The position numbers and the translations under genes are program-made. From NCBI RefSeq assembly GCF_041270065.1, contig NZ_CP065958.1:2046001-2110000 (forward strand): a DNA stretch of 64,000 nt, read 5' to 3'. The notes beneath the pieces are model-generated. The model was not told the DNA's origin, did not search any database, and worked only from the letters and a program-made list of their open reading frames with translations. The stretch comes from Streptomyces fradiae (lineage in GTDB: Bacteria > Actinomycetota > Actinomycetes > Streptomycetales > Streptomycetaceae). Positions 1 through 8,070 of the stretch are shown here, in pieces (position 1 is the first letter of the stretch; each line of letters opens with the position of its first letter).

Positions 1-491
1 ACGACGAGCCGGGCCTGCGCGAGCTCGCCCTCGCCCACGAGGGCCCGGTCGTCCTGGGCCCGGGCCCCGGCGACCCGCAGGACGCGGCCGACCCGAAGAT
101 GCGCTTCCTGCGCGGGCTCACGGCGGAGCTGCTGCGGGAGCACCGGCACGGTCTGCTCGGAGTGTGCCTGGGGCACGAGCTGATCGCCGCCGAACTGGGC
201 CTGGAGATCGTGCGGAAGCGGACCCCGTTCCAGGGCGCGCAGGTGCGGATCGACCTGTTCGGGCAGGAGCAGACGGTCGGCTTCTACAACAGCTTCACGG
301 CGCGCTGCGACGACCGGACGGCGACCGAACTGGCCCTCCACCGGATCGAGGTGAGCCGGGACGCCGCGTCGGACGAGGTGCACGCGCTGCGCGGCCCGGG
401 GTTCGCGGGGGTGCAGTTCCACCCGGAGTCGGTCCTGACCATGGACGGGGCGGCGGTGACGGCCTCGCTGCTCGCCGGGGTGCTCGTCTGA
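1..491 (+). CDS. Anthranilate synthase family protein, C-terminal amidotransferase part (partial)
   Basis: The gene enters from the left edge, open in the frame starting at base 3, and ends at 489-491. The visible 162 residues are the glutamine amidotransferase domain. The nucleophile Cys lies in GVCLGHE and the catalytic His-Glu in FHPESV near the end. The domain releases ammonia from glutamine for a chorismate-using synthase domain. Sequence around the nucleophile (GHELIAAELG) and the QGAQVRIDLFG stretch look like PhzE/TrpE-G fusion enzymes rather than a stand-alone TrpG, but the synthase half lies outside the window. It converges with the next gene, 5 bp between stops. Product could be anthranilate or 2-amino-2-deoxyisochorismate; this cannot be decided here. 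Confidence 0.85.
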   Translation, partial: DEPGLRELALAHEGPVVLGPGPGDPQDAADPKMRFLRGLTAELLREHRHGLLGVCLGHELIAAELGLEIVRKRTPFQGAQVRIDLFGQEQTVGFYNSFTARCDDRTATELALHRIEVSRDAASDEVHALRGPGFAGVQFHPESVLTMDGAAVTASLLAGVLV

Positions 492-496
492 CGGTG

Positions 497-1495
497 CTAC
501 GGGATCCGCGGGACCAGGACGTTCTCGCTGCGCCTCCCGGCGAGGTGGTCGAGAACGTTCTGGACCGTGGTGTCGATGATCTGGCCCACCGCGTCGACCG
601 TGTAGTACGCCTGGTGCGAGGTGACCACCACGTTCGGAAAGGTCACCAGGCGGGCCAGGGTGTCGTCCTCGATGCCCGCCAGGGACTTGTCGAGGAAGAA
701 GAGCCCGGCCTCCGCCTCGTACACGTCGAGGCCCACCCCGGCGAAGCGGCCGGCGCGCAGTTCGCCGACCAGGGCCTCGGTGTCGATCAGGCCGCCGCGG
801 CTGGAGTTCACCAGGATCGCGTCGTCCTTCATCGAGCGCAGCGCGGCGGCATCCACGATGTGGTGGGTGTCCGGCAGCAGCGGCACGTGCAGGCTGATCA
901 GGTCGGCCTCGGCGAAGAGGCGTTCCTTGTCGGTGTACGTCATGCCGAGTTCGGCGCAGGCCGGGTTCTCGGCGATGTCCCAGCCGAGCAGCCTCATGCC
1001 GAAGCCGTGGGCGATCCGGGTGAAGGCCTCGCCGATCTTGCCGGTGCCGAGGACGCCGACGGTGCGGCCGCGCAGGTCGCGGCCCATCAGCCCGTCGAGC
1101 CGGAAGTCGAAGTCGCGGGTGCGGTTGGAGGCCCGGACGATGCGCCGGTTGACGGCCGTCGCGAGGGTCCAGGCGAACTCGGCGACGGAGTAGGGCGAGT
1201 AGTACGAGACGCGGGCGACGGTGAGGCCGAGCCGTTCGGCCACGTCGAGGTCGATGTTGTTGAAGCCGGTGGAGCGCTGGGCGATCAGCTGGGTGCCGCC
1301 GGCCGCGAGGGTCTGCAGCACCCGGTGGTCGAGGACGGCGTTGACGCTGGTGGAGACGATCTCGTAGCCGGCGGCGATGGGCGCGGTGTCCTCGGTGAGG
1401 AAGACGTCCAGGCAGCGGACCTCGTGGTGTCCTGCGAAGGCCTTCTCGATCAGCGGCTTCTCGTCCGCCTGCACGCCGAATGCCAGGATCTCCAC
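497..1495 (-). CDS. ldhA: D-lactate dehydrogenase (D-2-hydroxyacid dehydrogenase family)
   Basis: 332 aa, full length for the family. It should reduce pyruvate (or another 2-oxoacid) to the D-hydroxyacid with NADH in the cytoplasm. The nucleotide-binding motif GTGKIG is at residues 150-155. The catalytic trio Arg233 (NSSRGG), Glu262 (DVYEAE) and His294 (TSHQA) is present. The GFNNIDLD and DVYEAEAGLFF stretches closely match E. coli LdhA, so the fermentative D-lactate type is favoured over phosphoglycerate or formate dehydrogenases. The GTG start at 1495 follows a GGAGGGG ribosome site. It lies just after the phosphofructokinase gene on the same strand, about 80 bp downstream, so it could be co-transcribed with glycolysis. 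Confidence 0.88.
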   Translation of the reverse strand: MEILAFGVQADEKPLIEKAFAGHHEVRCLDVFLTEDTAPIAAGYEIVSTSVNAVLDHRVLQTLAAGGTQLIAQRSTGFNNIDLDVAERLGLTVARVSYYSPYSVAEFAWTLATAVNRRIVRASNRTRDFDFRLDGLMGRDLRGRTVGVLGTGKIGEAFTRIAHGFGMRLLGWDIAENPACAELGMTYTDKERLFAEADLISLHVPLLPDTHHIVDAAALRSMKDDAILVNSSRGGLIDTEALVGELRAGRFAGVGLDVYEAEAGLFFLDKSLAGIEDDTLARLVTFPNVVVTSHQAYYTVDAVGQIIDTTVQNVLDHLAGRRSENVLVPRIP

Positions 1496-1573
1496 GGGCC
1501 CCTCCAGGGATGTACCGGTTTCGTCCGAATCAAGGGCGAATAAGGGCGAATATACGCTCGCCCGCCCGGCCGC

Positions 1574-2563
1574 TCAGCCGAAGAACACCCCCGCCTCGGC
1601 GTACAGCGCCGGGTCCACCGTCTTCATGCGCGCGGTCGCGGCGGCCAGCGGCACCCGCACCACCTCCGTACCGCGCAGGGCGACCATCGTCCCGTACGCC
1701 CCGTCCCGTACGGCGTCGACGGCGTGGAGTCCGAAACGGGTGGCCAGCCAGCGGTCGAAGGCGCTCGGGCTGCCGCCGCGCTGCACATGCCCGAGCACGG
1801 TGGTGCGGGCCTCCTTGCCGGTGCGCCGCTCGATCTCGGCGGCCAGCCACTCCCCCACGGAGCCCTGCTCCGGGCCCCCTGAGCGCGGCCGGGCGCCCTC
1901 GGCGACGACCAGGATCGGGGCGTAGGTGGCGCGGAACCGGGCCGCGACCCAGGCGAGCACCTGGTCGAGGTCGAAGCGCTGCTCGGGCACGAGGATCACG
2001 TTGGCGCCGCCGGCGAGCCCGGCGTGCAGCGCGATCCAACCGGTGTGCCGGCCCATGACCTCGACGACGAGGACCCGGCGGTGCGAGTCGGCGGTGGTGT
2101 GGAGGCGGTCGATTGCCTCGGTGGCGATGCCGACGGCGGTGTCGAAGCCGAAGGTCCAGTCGGTGGCCGAGAGGTCGTTGTCGATGGTCTTCGGGACGCC
2201 GACGACCGGCAGTCCGTGTTCGGCGTGCAGCCGGGCGGCGTGCCCGAGGGTGCCCCGGCCGCCGATCGCGACCAGGGCGTCGATCCGGTGCTTGGCCAGG
2301 TTCTCGCGGATCCGGCGCACCCCGTCGGGGGCGGCGAAGGGGTCGGTGCGCGACGAGCCGAGGACGGTGCCGCCGCGCGGCAGGATGCCGCGCACGGCCC
2401 GTACGTCCAGGGGTTCGGTGTCGCCCTCGACGACTCCGCGCCAGCCGTCCCGGAAGCCGGTGAAGCGCCAGCCGTACTCCTGCTCGCCCTTGCGGACGAC
2501 CGCGCGGATCACCGCGTTGAGGCCGGGGCAGTCGCCTCCGCCGGTCAGCACACCGACGCGCAT
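1574..2563 (-). CDS. pfkA: 6-phosphofructokinase with Arg at the usual Asp-103 position
   Basis: 329 aa from the ATG at 2563, which has AAGGAG at 2572-2577 eight bases upstream; an in-frame GTG at 2572 overlaps that ribosome site and is rejected. It phosphorylates fructose 6-phosphate. Visible motifs are GGGDCPGLNAV at the N-terminus, VPKTIDNDL around 123-131 with the catalytic Asp128, and VMGRHTGW near 169-175. Lys125 replaces the Gly of ATP-type PFKs, as in actinobacterial 'mixed' enzymes. The unusual point is IGGRGTLG at 100-107: Arg103 sits where the family has Asp or Glu for Mg-ATP binding, while Gly104 suggests ATP rather than PPi use. Activity or donor choice is therefore uncertain. 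Streptomyces carry several pfkA paralogues. Confidence 0.9.
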   Translation of the reverse strand: MRVGVLTGGGDCPGLNAVIRAVVRKGEQEYGWRFTGFRDGWRGVVEGDTEPLDVRAVRGILPRGGTVLGSSRTDPFAAPDGVRRIRENLAKHRIDALVAIGGRGTLGHAARLHAEHGLPVVGVPKTIDNDLSATDWTFGFDTAVGIATEAIDRLHTTADSHRRVLVVEVMGRHTGWIALHAGLAGGANVILVPEQRFDLDQVLAWVAARFRATYAPILVVAEGARPRSGGPEQGSVGEWLAAEIERRTGKEARTTVLGHVQRGGSPSAFDRWLATRFGLHAVDAVRDGAYGTMVALRGTEVVRVPLAAATARMKTVDPALYAEAGVFFG

Positions 2564-2676
2564 GGGCCGCACTCCTTCGCCGTACGTGGGGGGTGCGGCT
2601 CACGCTAGTGGTGACCCGGGTCACACCGGCACGGCGACGCGGGTGAATCGCCCGGCCCGGTCCGGCGATCCGCCGG

Positions 2677-3366
2677 TCAGGCGTCGTCGAGGCCGCGCTC
2701 GATGGCGTAACGGACCAGCTCGACCCGGTTGTGCAGCTGGAGCTTGCCGAGGGTGTTCTGGACGTGGTTCTGCACCGTGCGGTGCGAGATGACCAGGCGC
2801 TCGGCGATCTGCTTGTAGCTGAGGCCCTTGGCGACCAGCCGCAGCACCTCGGTCTCCCGCTCGGTGAGCTGCGGGGCCTTGGGCTCGTCGGCGCCGGGCG
2901 CGGGGGCGGGCTCGGAGGCGAGCCGGCGGTACTCGCCGAGGACCAGACCGGCCAGGCCCGGGGTGAAGACCGGGTCGCCGACGGCGGTGCGGCGCACCGC
3001 GTCGATCAACTCCTCGGTGCTGGCCGACTTCAGCAGATAGCCGGTGGCGCCGGACTTCACGGCCTCCAGGACGTCGGCGTGCTCGCCGCTCGCCGAGAGG
3101 ACCAGGACCCGAAGCCGCGGGTTGGCGCCGACCAGCTCCTTGCAGACCTGGACGCCCGGCTTGAGGGGCAGGTTCAGGTCGAGGACCAGCACGTCCGGGT
3201 CGACCGCGGCGGCCCGGCGTACCGCCTGCTCGCCGTCCCCGGCGGTGGCCACCACGTCGAGGCCGGCCTCGGCGAGGTCGCGGGCGACCGCGTCCCGCCA
3301 CATCGGGTGGTCGTCGACGACCATCACCCTGACCGGCCGCTGCCCGTCCACCTGCTGCTCGCTCAC
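2677..3366 (-). CDS. NarL/LuxR-family response regulator
   Basis: 229 aa. An N-terminal receiver domain (about 12-130) has acidic residues Asp18-Asp19, phospho-acceptor Asp63 in VLVLDLNLP and Lys113 in YLLKSAS. A LuxR helix-turn-helix (about 165-225) follows, with LTERETEVLRLVAKGLS and ISHRTVQNH. It is a cytoplasmic DNA-binding regulator activated by the kinase just upstream: the kinase stop and this GTG start share the four bases GTGA (3363-3366), implying translational coupling. AGGAG precedes the start. The target genes are unknown; autoregulation is usual for the family but no operator is evident. Confidence 0.93.
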   Translation of the reverse strand: MSEQQVDGQRPVRVMVVDDHPMWRDAVARDLAEAGLDVVATAGDGEQAVRRAAAVDPDVLVLDLNLPLKPGVQVCKELVGANPRLRVLVLSASGEHADVLEAVKSGATGYLLKSASTEELIDAVRRTAVGDPVFTPGLAGLVLGEYRRLASEPAPAPGADEPKAPQLTERETEVLRLVAKGLSYKQIAERLVISHRTVQNHVQNTLGKLQLHNRVELVRYAIERGLDDA

Positions 3367-4592
3367 TTCGCTCCTGCCTTCCCCCGTCGCTCGCGCGGTG
3401 CGCGCGGGACCTTCAGTTCCACTTCGGTGCCCTGTCCGGGCACGGAGATCAGTTCGGCGGTGCCGCCGAGATCCCGCAGTCTGCCCCGGATGGACAGGGC
3501 GACGCCCATCCGGCCCTCGCCCTCGGCCTGGACGAGCCGGCCCTCGGGGATGCCGGGGCCGTCGTCCCGTACGGTCACGATGACCTCGTCGCCCCAGTCC
3601 TCGACCAGGATCCAGGCCCGGGCCCCGTCGCCCGCGTGCACCCGTACGTTGTCGAGGGCGGCGCCGACGGCGGCGGCCAGCTCGCGGGCGGCCGGGGCGG
3701 GCAGCGGGACGGGGGTGCCGGGGTCGGAGAGGGTGACCTTGGCGCCGGCCCGCGGGGCGAGCAGGGTGCGCAGATCGACGTCCACGTCGTCCGCCAGGTC
3801 CTCCGGCTCCTCCACGAGCCGGACGACGGCGCCCTCCGACTCGTCCTCGGAGAGGTGCGAGCGGCGGGTGAGGCCGCCGGCCACCAGGGTGCGCAGCGCG
3901 ACCTCCTGCTCGCCGGCCATCCGGCCCAGCTCGGCCGCCTCGCCGCCGAGGGCGGTGCCGCGGCGCTGCACCATGGCGAGGACCTGGAGCACGCTGTCGT
4001 GGATGTCGCGGGCGAGCCGCTCGCGTTCGCGGGTGGCGGCCTCGATCTCCAGGGCCCGGGCGAGGGTGCGCTCGGAGGCGCGGGCGACCTCGACGATGTA
4101 GCCGACGGCGACCGAGGCCACCCACACCAGGAGCACGTTGTGCAGGGTGTCGAGGCTGGGTTCGCCGCGCGCGACCAGGTTGGCGGCGGCTATCAGCGAG
4201 GAGGCGAAGGCCGCCCAGCGCCAGCCGCCCTTGATGGCGTACGCGAGGGCCACGCCGGCCGCCCAGATGGACGGCAGGGTGGGCCCGTCCACGGTCTGCG
4301 CCTGCACGTCGGCGACCGGGGTGAGCAGGATGCCGGTGAGCGCGAGGGCGAGGTCGACGGCCAGGAAGCGCTTGGTGCAGCGGATCGCGCCGGACACCTG
4401 CGGCAGGGTGGCCAGGGTCCATACGCACATCACGGCGAGGAAGGCGACGGCGACCCAGGGCCGCTCGAAGCGGTCCCGGCCGAAGCCGCCGAGCAGCACC
4501 GCGTACACCATGGTGAGCACGCGGTAGCCGGTGAGCGCGCGCCACAGCGGCTGCTCGACCGACATCCGCACGACCCGTTCGCGCCTGGCCAT
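3363..4592 (-). CDS. Sensor histidine kinase (HisKA_3 type)
   Basis: About 409 aa. The N-terminal 170 residues hold hydrophobic segments, probably 4-5 membrane spans. The dimerisation/phospho-acceptor helix RLARDIHDSVLQ has His198. The C-terminal ATPase has Asn in ALDNVRVHAG and the G1 box DDGPGIPEG. It senses an unknown signal and phosphorylates the regulator at 2677-3366, with which it overlaps by four bases. The ATG at 4592 is the longest reasonable start and is preceded by a G-rich run; ATG 4565 (MSVEQ) is the alternative. The sequence resembles the 'MacS'-type sensor kinases of actinobacteria, an inference from layout only. Confidence 0.9.
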   Translation of the reverse strand: MARRERVVRMSVEQPLWRALTGYRVLTMVYAVLLGGFGRDRFERPWVAVAFLAVMCVWTLATLPQVSGAIRCTKRFLAVDLALALTGILLTPVADVQAQTVDGPTLPSIWAAGVALAYAIKGGWRWAAFASSLIAAANLVARGEPSLDTLHNVLLVWVASVAVGYIVEVARASERTLARALEIEAATRERERLARDIHDSVLQVLAMVQRRGTALGGEAAELGRMAGEQEVALRTLVAGGLTRRSHLSEDESEGAVVRLVEEPEDLADDVDVDLRTLLAPRAGAKVTLSDPGTPVPLPAPAARELAAAVGAALDNVRVHAGDGARAWILVEDWGDEVIVTVRDDGPGIPEGRLVQAEGEGRMGVALSIRGRLRDLGGTAELISVPGQGTEVELKVPRAPRERRGKAGAK

Positions 4593-4627
4593 CTCCCCCA
4601 CCACCCCCGGGCGCCCCCCTCGCAGGG

Positions 4628-5374
4628 TCAGGCGCCGGACTCTTCCCGTGCCGCGATCTCGGCCTTGACGGCCTCCTTGGCGGCCTTCTCGGCCTCCGCG
4701 ATCTGCCGCTTGGCGGCGGTCGCGTAGATGTCCACGTACTCCTGGCCGGAGAGCTTCATGATCTCGTACATGACCTCGTCGGTCACCGAGCGCAGGATGA
4801 AGCGGTCGCCCTCCATGCCGCGGTAGCGGCTGAAGTCGAGCGGCTTGCCGATCCGGATGCCCGGGCGCATCAGCTTGGGCAGCACCTTGCCGGGCGGCTG
4901 GATCTTCTCGGTGTCGATCATGGCGACCGGGATGACCGGCGCGCCGGTGGCAAGGGCGACCCGGGCGAGACCGCCGGGCTTGCCGCGGTAGAGCCGCCCG
5001 TCGGGCGAGCGGGTGCCCTCGGGGTAGATGCCGAACAGGCCGCCACCCTCGATGACCTCGATGCCGGCCTTGATCGCGGCCTCGCCGGCGCCGCGGGCGC
5101 CGGAGCGGTCGACCGGGAGCTGTCCGACGCCCTTGAAGAAGGCGGCCGTCAGCCGGCCCTTGACGCCCGGGGTGGTGAAGTACTCGGCCTTGGCGATGAA
5201 GGTCACCTTGCGGTCGAGCACGGCGGGCAGGAAGAAGGAGTCGGAGAACGACAGGTGGTTGCTCGCGAGGATCGCCGGCCCCTCGGCGGGAATGTTCTCG
5301 ATGCCCTCGACCCAGGGCCTGAAGGCGAGCTTCAGGGACCCCCCGAGGGAGAACTTCATTGCGCCGTAGATCAA
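4628..5374 (-). CDS. 1-acyl-glycerol-3-phosphate acyltransferase (PlsC family)
   Basis: 248 aa. It transfers a fatty acyl group to a lysophospholipid on the cytoplasmic membrane face. The catalytic NHxxxxD motif is seen as NHLSFSD, and the glycerophosphate-binding motif as YPEGTRSPDG. The start is taken as TTG at 5374 because GGAAGG lies nine bases upstream; ATG 5359 (MKFSLGG) is a shorter option without a clear ribosome site. It precedes the sensor kinase on the same strand with a short gap. A lone PlsC-like gene outside a lipid operon could also act on another acyl acceptor. Confidence 0.88.
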   Translation of the reverse strand: MIYGAMKFSLGGSLKLAFRPWVEGIENIPAEGPAILASNHLSFSDSFFLPAVLDRKVTFIAKAEYFTTPGVKGRLTAAFFKGVGQLPVDRSGARGAGEAAIKAGIEVIEGGGLFGIYPEGTRSPDGRLYRGKPGGLARVALATGAPVIPVAMIDTEKIQPPGKVLPKLMRPGIRIGKPLDFSRYRGMEGDRFILRSVTDEVMYEIMKLSGQEYVDIYATAAKRQIAEAEKAAKEAVKAEIAAREESGA

Positions 5375-5556
5375 CTCGCCATGCCTTCCGTGTGCCCGTC
5401 AAGGCGACCTTATCCCGTTCTCCTCCTGATCCCGCGCTCCTCGTGGCCCCCTTCGTGCGGACGGACCTTCTGCCGACGGACCTGGTCGGTGTCGGTCCGG
5501 TCGCGTACGGTGAAAGCCTTCCCCTTTTCGTCGTCGAACCCCGAACAGGAGACCCC

Positions 5557-6348
5557 GTGCCGGTCCTTCCTGGAGCCGAGCCCTACCGCCACGAGGGCGG
5601 AGAGGTCGGCGTCCTCCTCTGTCACGGATTCACCGGGTCCCCGCAGTCGCTGCGCCCCTGGGCCGAGTACCTGGCCGGGCGCGGACTGACGGTGGCGCTG
5701 CCGCTGCTGCCCGGGCACGGCACCCGCTGGCAGGACATGCAGCTCACCACCTGGCACGACTGGTACGCGGAGGTGGACCGCGAGCTGCGCGAGCTGACCG
5801 CGCGCTGCGAGCGGGTCTTCGTCATGGGCCTTTCGATGGGCGGCGCGCTCACGCTGCGGCTCGCGGCGCGGCACGGCGACGCGATCAGCGGCATCGTGCT
5901 CGTCAACCCGGGCAACAAGGTGCACGGGCTCGCGGCGTACGCGCTGCCGGTCGCCCGGCACTTCGTGCCCTCCACCAAGGGCATCGCCAGCGACATCGCC
6001 AAGGCCGGCGTGGCCGAGGTGGGGTACGACCGGGTGCCGCTGCACGCGGCGCACTCGCTGCGGCGCTTCTTCCAGGCGGTCGACGGCGAGCTGCCGCAGG
6101 TCACGCAGCCGGTGGTGCTGCTGCACAGCCCGCAGGACCATGTCGTGCCGCCGGCCGACTCGGCCCGGATCCTCAGCCGGATCTCGTCCACGGACGTGAA
6201 GGAGATCGTGCTGGAACAGAGCTACCACGTGGCGACGTTGGACCACGATGCGGAGCGGATCTTCGAGGAGAGCTGGGCGTTCGTCACCCGGCTCGCCCCG
6301 GAGCTGCGCGGGGAGATCGGGGAGAGGGGAGTCGCAAGCGGTGGCTGA
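5557..6348 (+). CDS. Alpha/beta hydrolase, carboxylesterase / monoacylglycerol lipase type
   Basis: 263 aa from GTG 5557, with AGGAG five bases upstream. The alpha/beta hydrolase fold is shown by the oxyanion motif CHGFTGSP, the nucleophile elbow GLSMGG, the acid Asp in HSPQDHVVP and the His in SYHVATLD. Length and these motifs match the small thermostable carboxylesterase / Est30-like lipases. No signal peptide, so cytoplasmic. It is divergent from the PlsC gene and overlaps the next gene by eight bases (6341-6348), suggesting translational coupling. Its natural ester substrate is unknown; membrane-lipid turnover is plausible from its neighbour. Confidence 0.9.
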   Translation: MPVLPGAEPYRHEGGEVGVLLCHGFTGSPQSLRPWAEYLAGRGLTVALPLLPGHGTRWQDMQLTTWHDWYAEVDRELRELTARCERVFVMGLSMGGALTLRLAARHGDAISGIVLVNPGNKVHGLAAYALPVARHFVPSTKGIASDIAKAGVAEVGYDRVPLHAAHSLRRFFQAVDGELPQVTQPVVLLHSPQDHVVPPADSARILSRISSTDVKEIVLEQSYHVATLDHDAERIFEESWAFVTRLAPELRGEIGERGVASGG

Positions 6349-7024
6349 GCAGCAGGACGGCAACGAGCGGGAGCCGCAGCCCATCGACGAGGAGGCGGCG
6401 TGGGCCGCGATCGTCGCGGGGTACGGGGAGGAGCCGGCGGACCCGCCCCCTGGCTTCGCCGGGGGGACCCCCGGTTCGCGCCAGGTCCGTCCGGTGGAGG
6501 ACCTGGCGCTGCCGGACCTGCCGGAGGACGAGGAGCCCGCGGCGCCGGCCGGGACGGCGACGGCTCCGGCGGAGAAGCCGGACAAGTTCCGCAGGCCGCA
6601 GCCGCCGGAGGACGAGAAGGCGGGGCCGGAGGAGCCGGGTGACGCGCCGGCCCTCGGCTCGTCGATCGTCTTCGCCCCCGGTGTGCGCCTCGGCGGCGGC
6701 CCGCGCGACTACTCGCTGGCCGACCCCGACGAGCCGGCGGACGGCGACGGCGCGTCCGGCGCCGACGAGGGCCACTTCATCCCGCCGGAGCCCCCGCCGC
6801 TCCCGGAGGCCGACACCACCACCAAGTTCGCCTGGCTCGCGGTGGTCGGCGGCCCGGTCCTGATGCTGCTCGCCGTCCTCCTCCAGTGGGACATGACCTG
6901 GTGGCTCACCACGCTGTGCGTGGGCGGCTTCCTGGGCGGCTTCGTGACGCTGGTGGCCCGGATGAAGGGCGACGACGAGGACGACGACGGCTTCGACGAC
7001 CCGGGCCGGGGCGCGGTGGTCTGA
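6341..7024 (+). CDS. Acidic protein with one C-terminal membrane hairpin, unknown function
   Basis: 227 aa, unrecognised beyond being a typical streptomycete membrane protein. The first 160 residues are Pro-, Glu- and Asp-rich and look disordered. Two hydrophobic segments (about 165-185 and 190-210) follow, with a very acidic tail (GDDEDDDGFDD). Both ends are probably cytoplasmic. The GTG start at 6341 lies inside the end of the esterase gene, so the two are likely translated from one mRNA. The function may relate to the esterase, but nothing in the sequence proves this. Confidence 0.8.
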   Translation: MAEQQDGNEREPQPIDEEAAWAAIVAGYGEEPADPPPGFAGGTPGSRQVRPVEDLALPDLPEDEEPAAPAGTATAPAEKPDKFRRPQPPEDEKAGPEEPGDAPALGSSIVFAPGVRLGGGPRDYSLADPDEPADGDGASGADEGHFIPPEPPPLPEADTTTKFAWLAVVGGPVLMLLAVLLQWDMTWWLTTLCVGGFLGGFVTLVARMKGDDEDDDGFDDPGRGAVV

Positions 7025-7035
7025 TTTTCTTGCCG

Positions 7036-7156
7036 CCCTCGCACCGCTCGGCGCCGGGGCGCCTCACGGGCTTCGGGCGGCTGCGGCGGCCTCCGACCGC
7101 CGAGCGTCGTGGCTCAGGCCGCCGGCACACGGGCCACCGCCAGCACCGGCAGGTGG
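7036..7156. repeat. Tandem duplicate, copy 1, of the nuclease gene's 3' end and terminator
   Basis: This 121-bp stretch matches 7176-7297 with about four differences. It carries a vestigial copy of the last ~15 codons of the neighbouring endonuclease-fold gene, in the reverse direction, including its stop, plus the downstream hairpin. The hairpin arms cgctcggcg (7045-7053) and cgccgagcg (7098-7106) are exact complements. Confidence 0.85.
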
Positions 7157-7175
7157 GCTGAGCCTCTCAACGCCC

Positions 7176-7297
7176 CCCTCGCACCGCTCGGCGCCCGGGG
7201 CGCCTCACGGGCTTCGGGCGGCTGCGGCGGCCTCCGACCGCCGGGCGTCATGGCTCAGGCCGCCGGCACACGGACCACCGCCAGCACCGGCAGGTGG
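7176..7297. repeat. Tandem duplicate, copy 2, overlapping the true 3' end of the nuclease gene
   Basis: This is the functional copy: bases from 7255 onward are the real C-terminal codons and stop of the endonuclease-fold gene. It differs from copy 1 by one inserted base and three substitutions. One substitution changes a hairpin-arm base into one that still forms a G-U pair, consistent with the hairpin mattering as a terminator for the two converging transcripts. Confidence 0.85.
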
Positions 7298-7998
7298 TCC
7301 GTCGCCGTGTGGAGGTCGGCGCGGTCCAGGCCCGTCGGGACGCCGCAGGCGAGGAACTCGACGCCCGGGGTGGCGAGGATCGCGTCGATGCGGCGGTCGG
7401 GGGCGGAGGCCGGGAAGGTGGGGGTGGTGCCCCAGGGGGCGGTCGCGTGGCCTTCCTGGAGCTCCTTGGTCAGCCGGGTCCAGGCCGGGCCGCCGGGGCG
7501 CTCGTTGAGGTCGCCGGCGACGATCGCGTACGGCGTGCCGAGCCCGGCCACCCGGTCGAGGACCAGGCCCGCCTGCGCGTACCGCTCCCGCTCGGACAGG
7601 CTGAGGTGACAGCTGATCACGCCGAGCCGGGCACCGCCGAGCCGGACCACGGCGGTGGCGAGGCCTCGGCGGTGCAGGCCGGGGGTGAGCGGGAGCAGCA
7701 CGTCCTCGGTGTGCTCCACGGTGGCCCGCAGCGAGCACAGCAGCAGCGGACCGGCGGCGGTGGCGCCGCCGCCGAGCACGACCAGGTCGCTCTTCGCGGC
7801 CAGCCGGGCCGCGTGCTTGCGCCAGCGGAAGAAGCGCGGCGCCTCCTGGACGCACACGAGGTCGGGGGCGCAGGCCCGGATCACCCGGGCGAGCGCGTCC
7901 TCGTCGTCCCGCAGCGAGCGCACGTTGTAGGAGAGGATCCGGACGACGGCCGAACCATCGGGCTCGGTACGGGAGTTGGGCAGCTCACTGATCGCCAT
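7255..7998 (-). CDS. Endonuclease/exonuclease/phosphatase family protein
   Basis: 247 aa, a complete DNase I-like fold. Metal and catalytic motifs are Asn in SYNVR (about 25), Glu in CVQEAP (about 52), GDLNERPGG (about 163) and the terminal DHLPV His. No signal peptide is visible, so a cytoplasmic phosphodiesterase or phosphatase is expected. Its substrate (nucleic acid, phospholipid or inositol phosphate) cannot be told. A TATGTT -10-like hexamer (8005-8010) ends six bases before the ATG, so the mRNA may be leaderless. Its last codons are duplicated downstream at 7036-7156. Confidence 0.85.
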   Translation of the reverse strand: MAISELPNSRTEPDGSAVVRILSYNVRSLRDDEDALARVIRACAPDLVCVQEAPRFFRWRKHAARLAAKSDLVVLGGGATAAGPLLLCSLRATVEHTEDVLLPLTPGLHRRGLATAVVRLGGARLGVISCHLSLSERERYAQAGLVLDRVAGLGTPYAIVAGDLNERPGGPAWTRLTKELQEGHATAPWGTTPTFPASAPDRRIDAILATPGVEFLACGVPTGLDRADLHTATDHLPVLAVVRVPAA

Positions 7999-8004
7999 GC
8001 GGTC

Positions 8005-8010
8005 AACATA
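8005..8010 (-). promoter_or_regulatory. Candidate -10 box of a leaderless transcript
   Basis: TATGTT on the reverse strand, six bases upstream of ATG 7998. No clear -35 hexamer and no ribosome site are seen. Confidence 0.45.
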
Positions 8011-8070
8011 AACGCCGCGCCCGCCGCGCCCCAGAGGGCACGGCGGGCACGCGCACGAACGAGTGGACGC

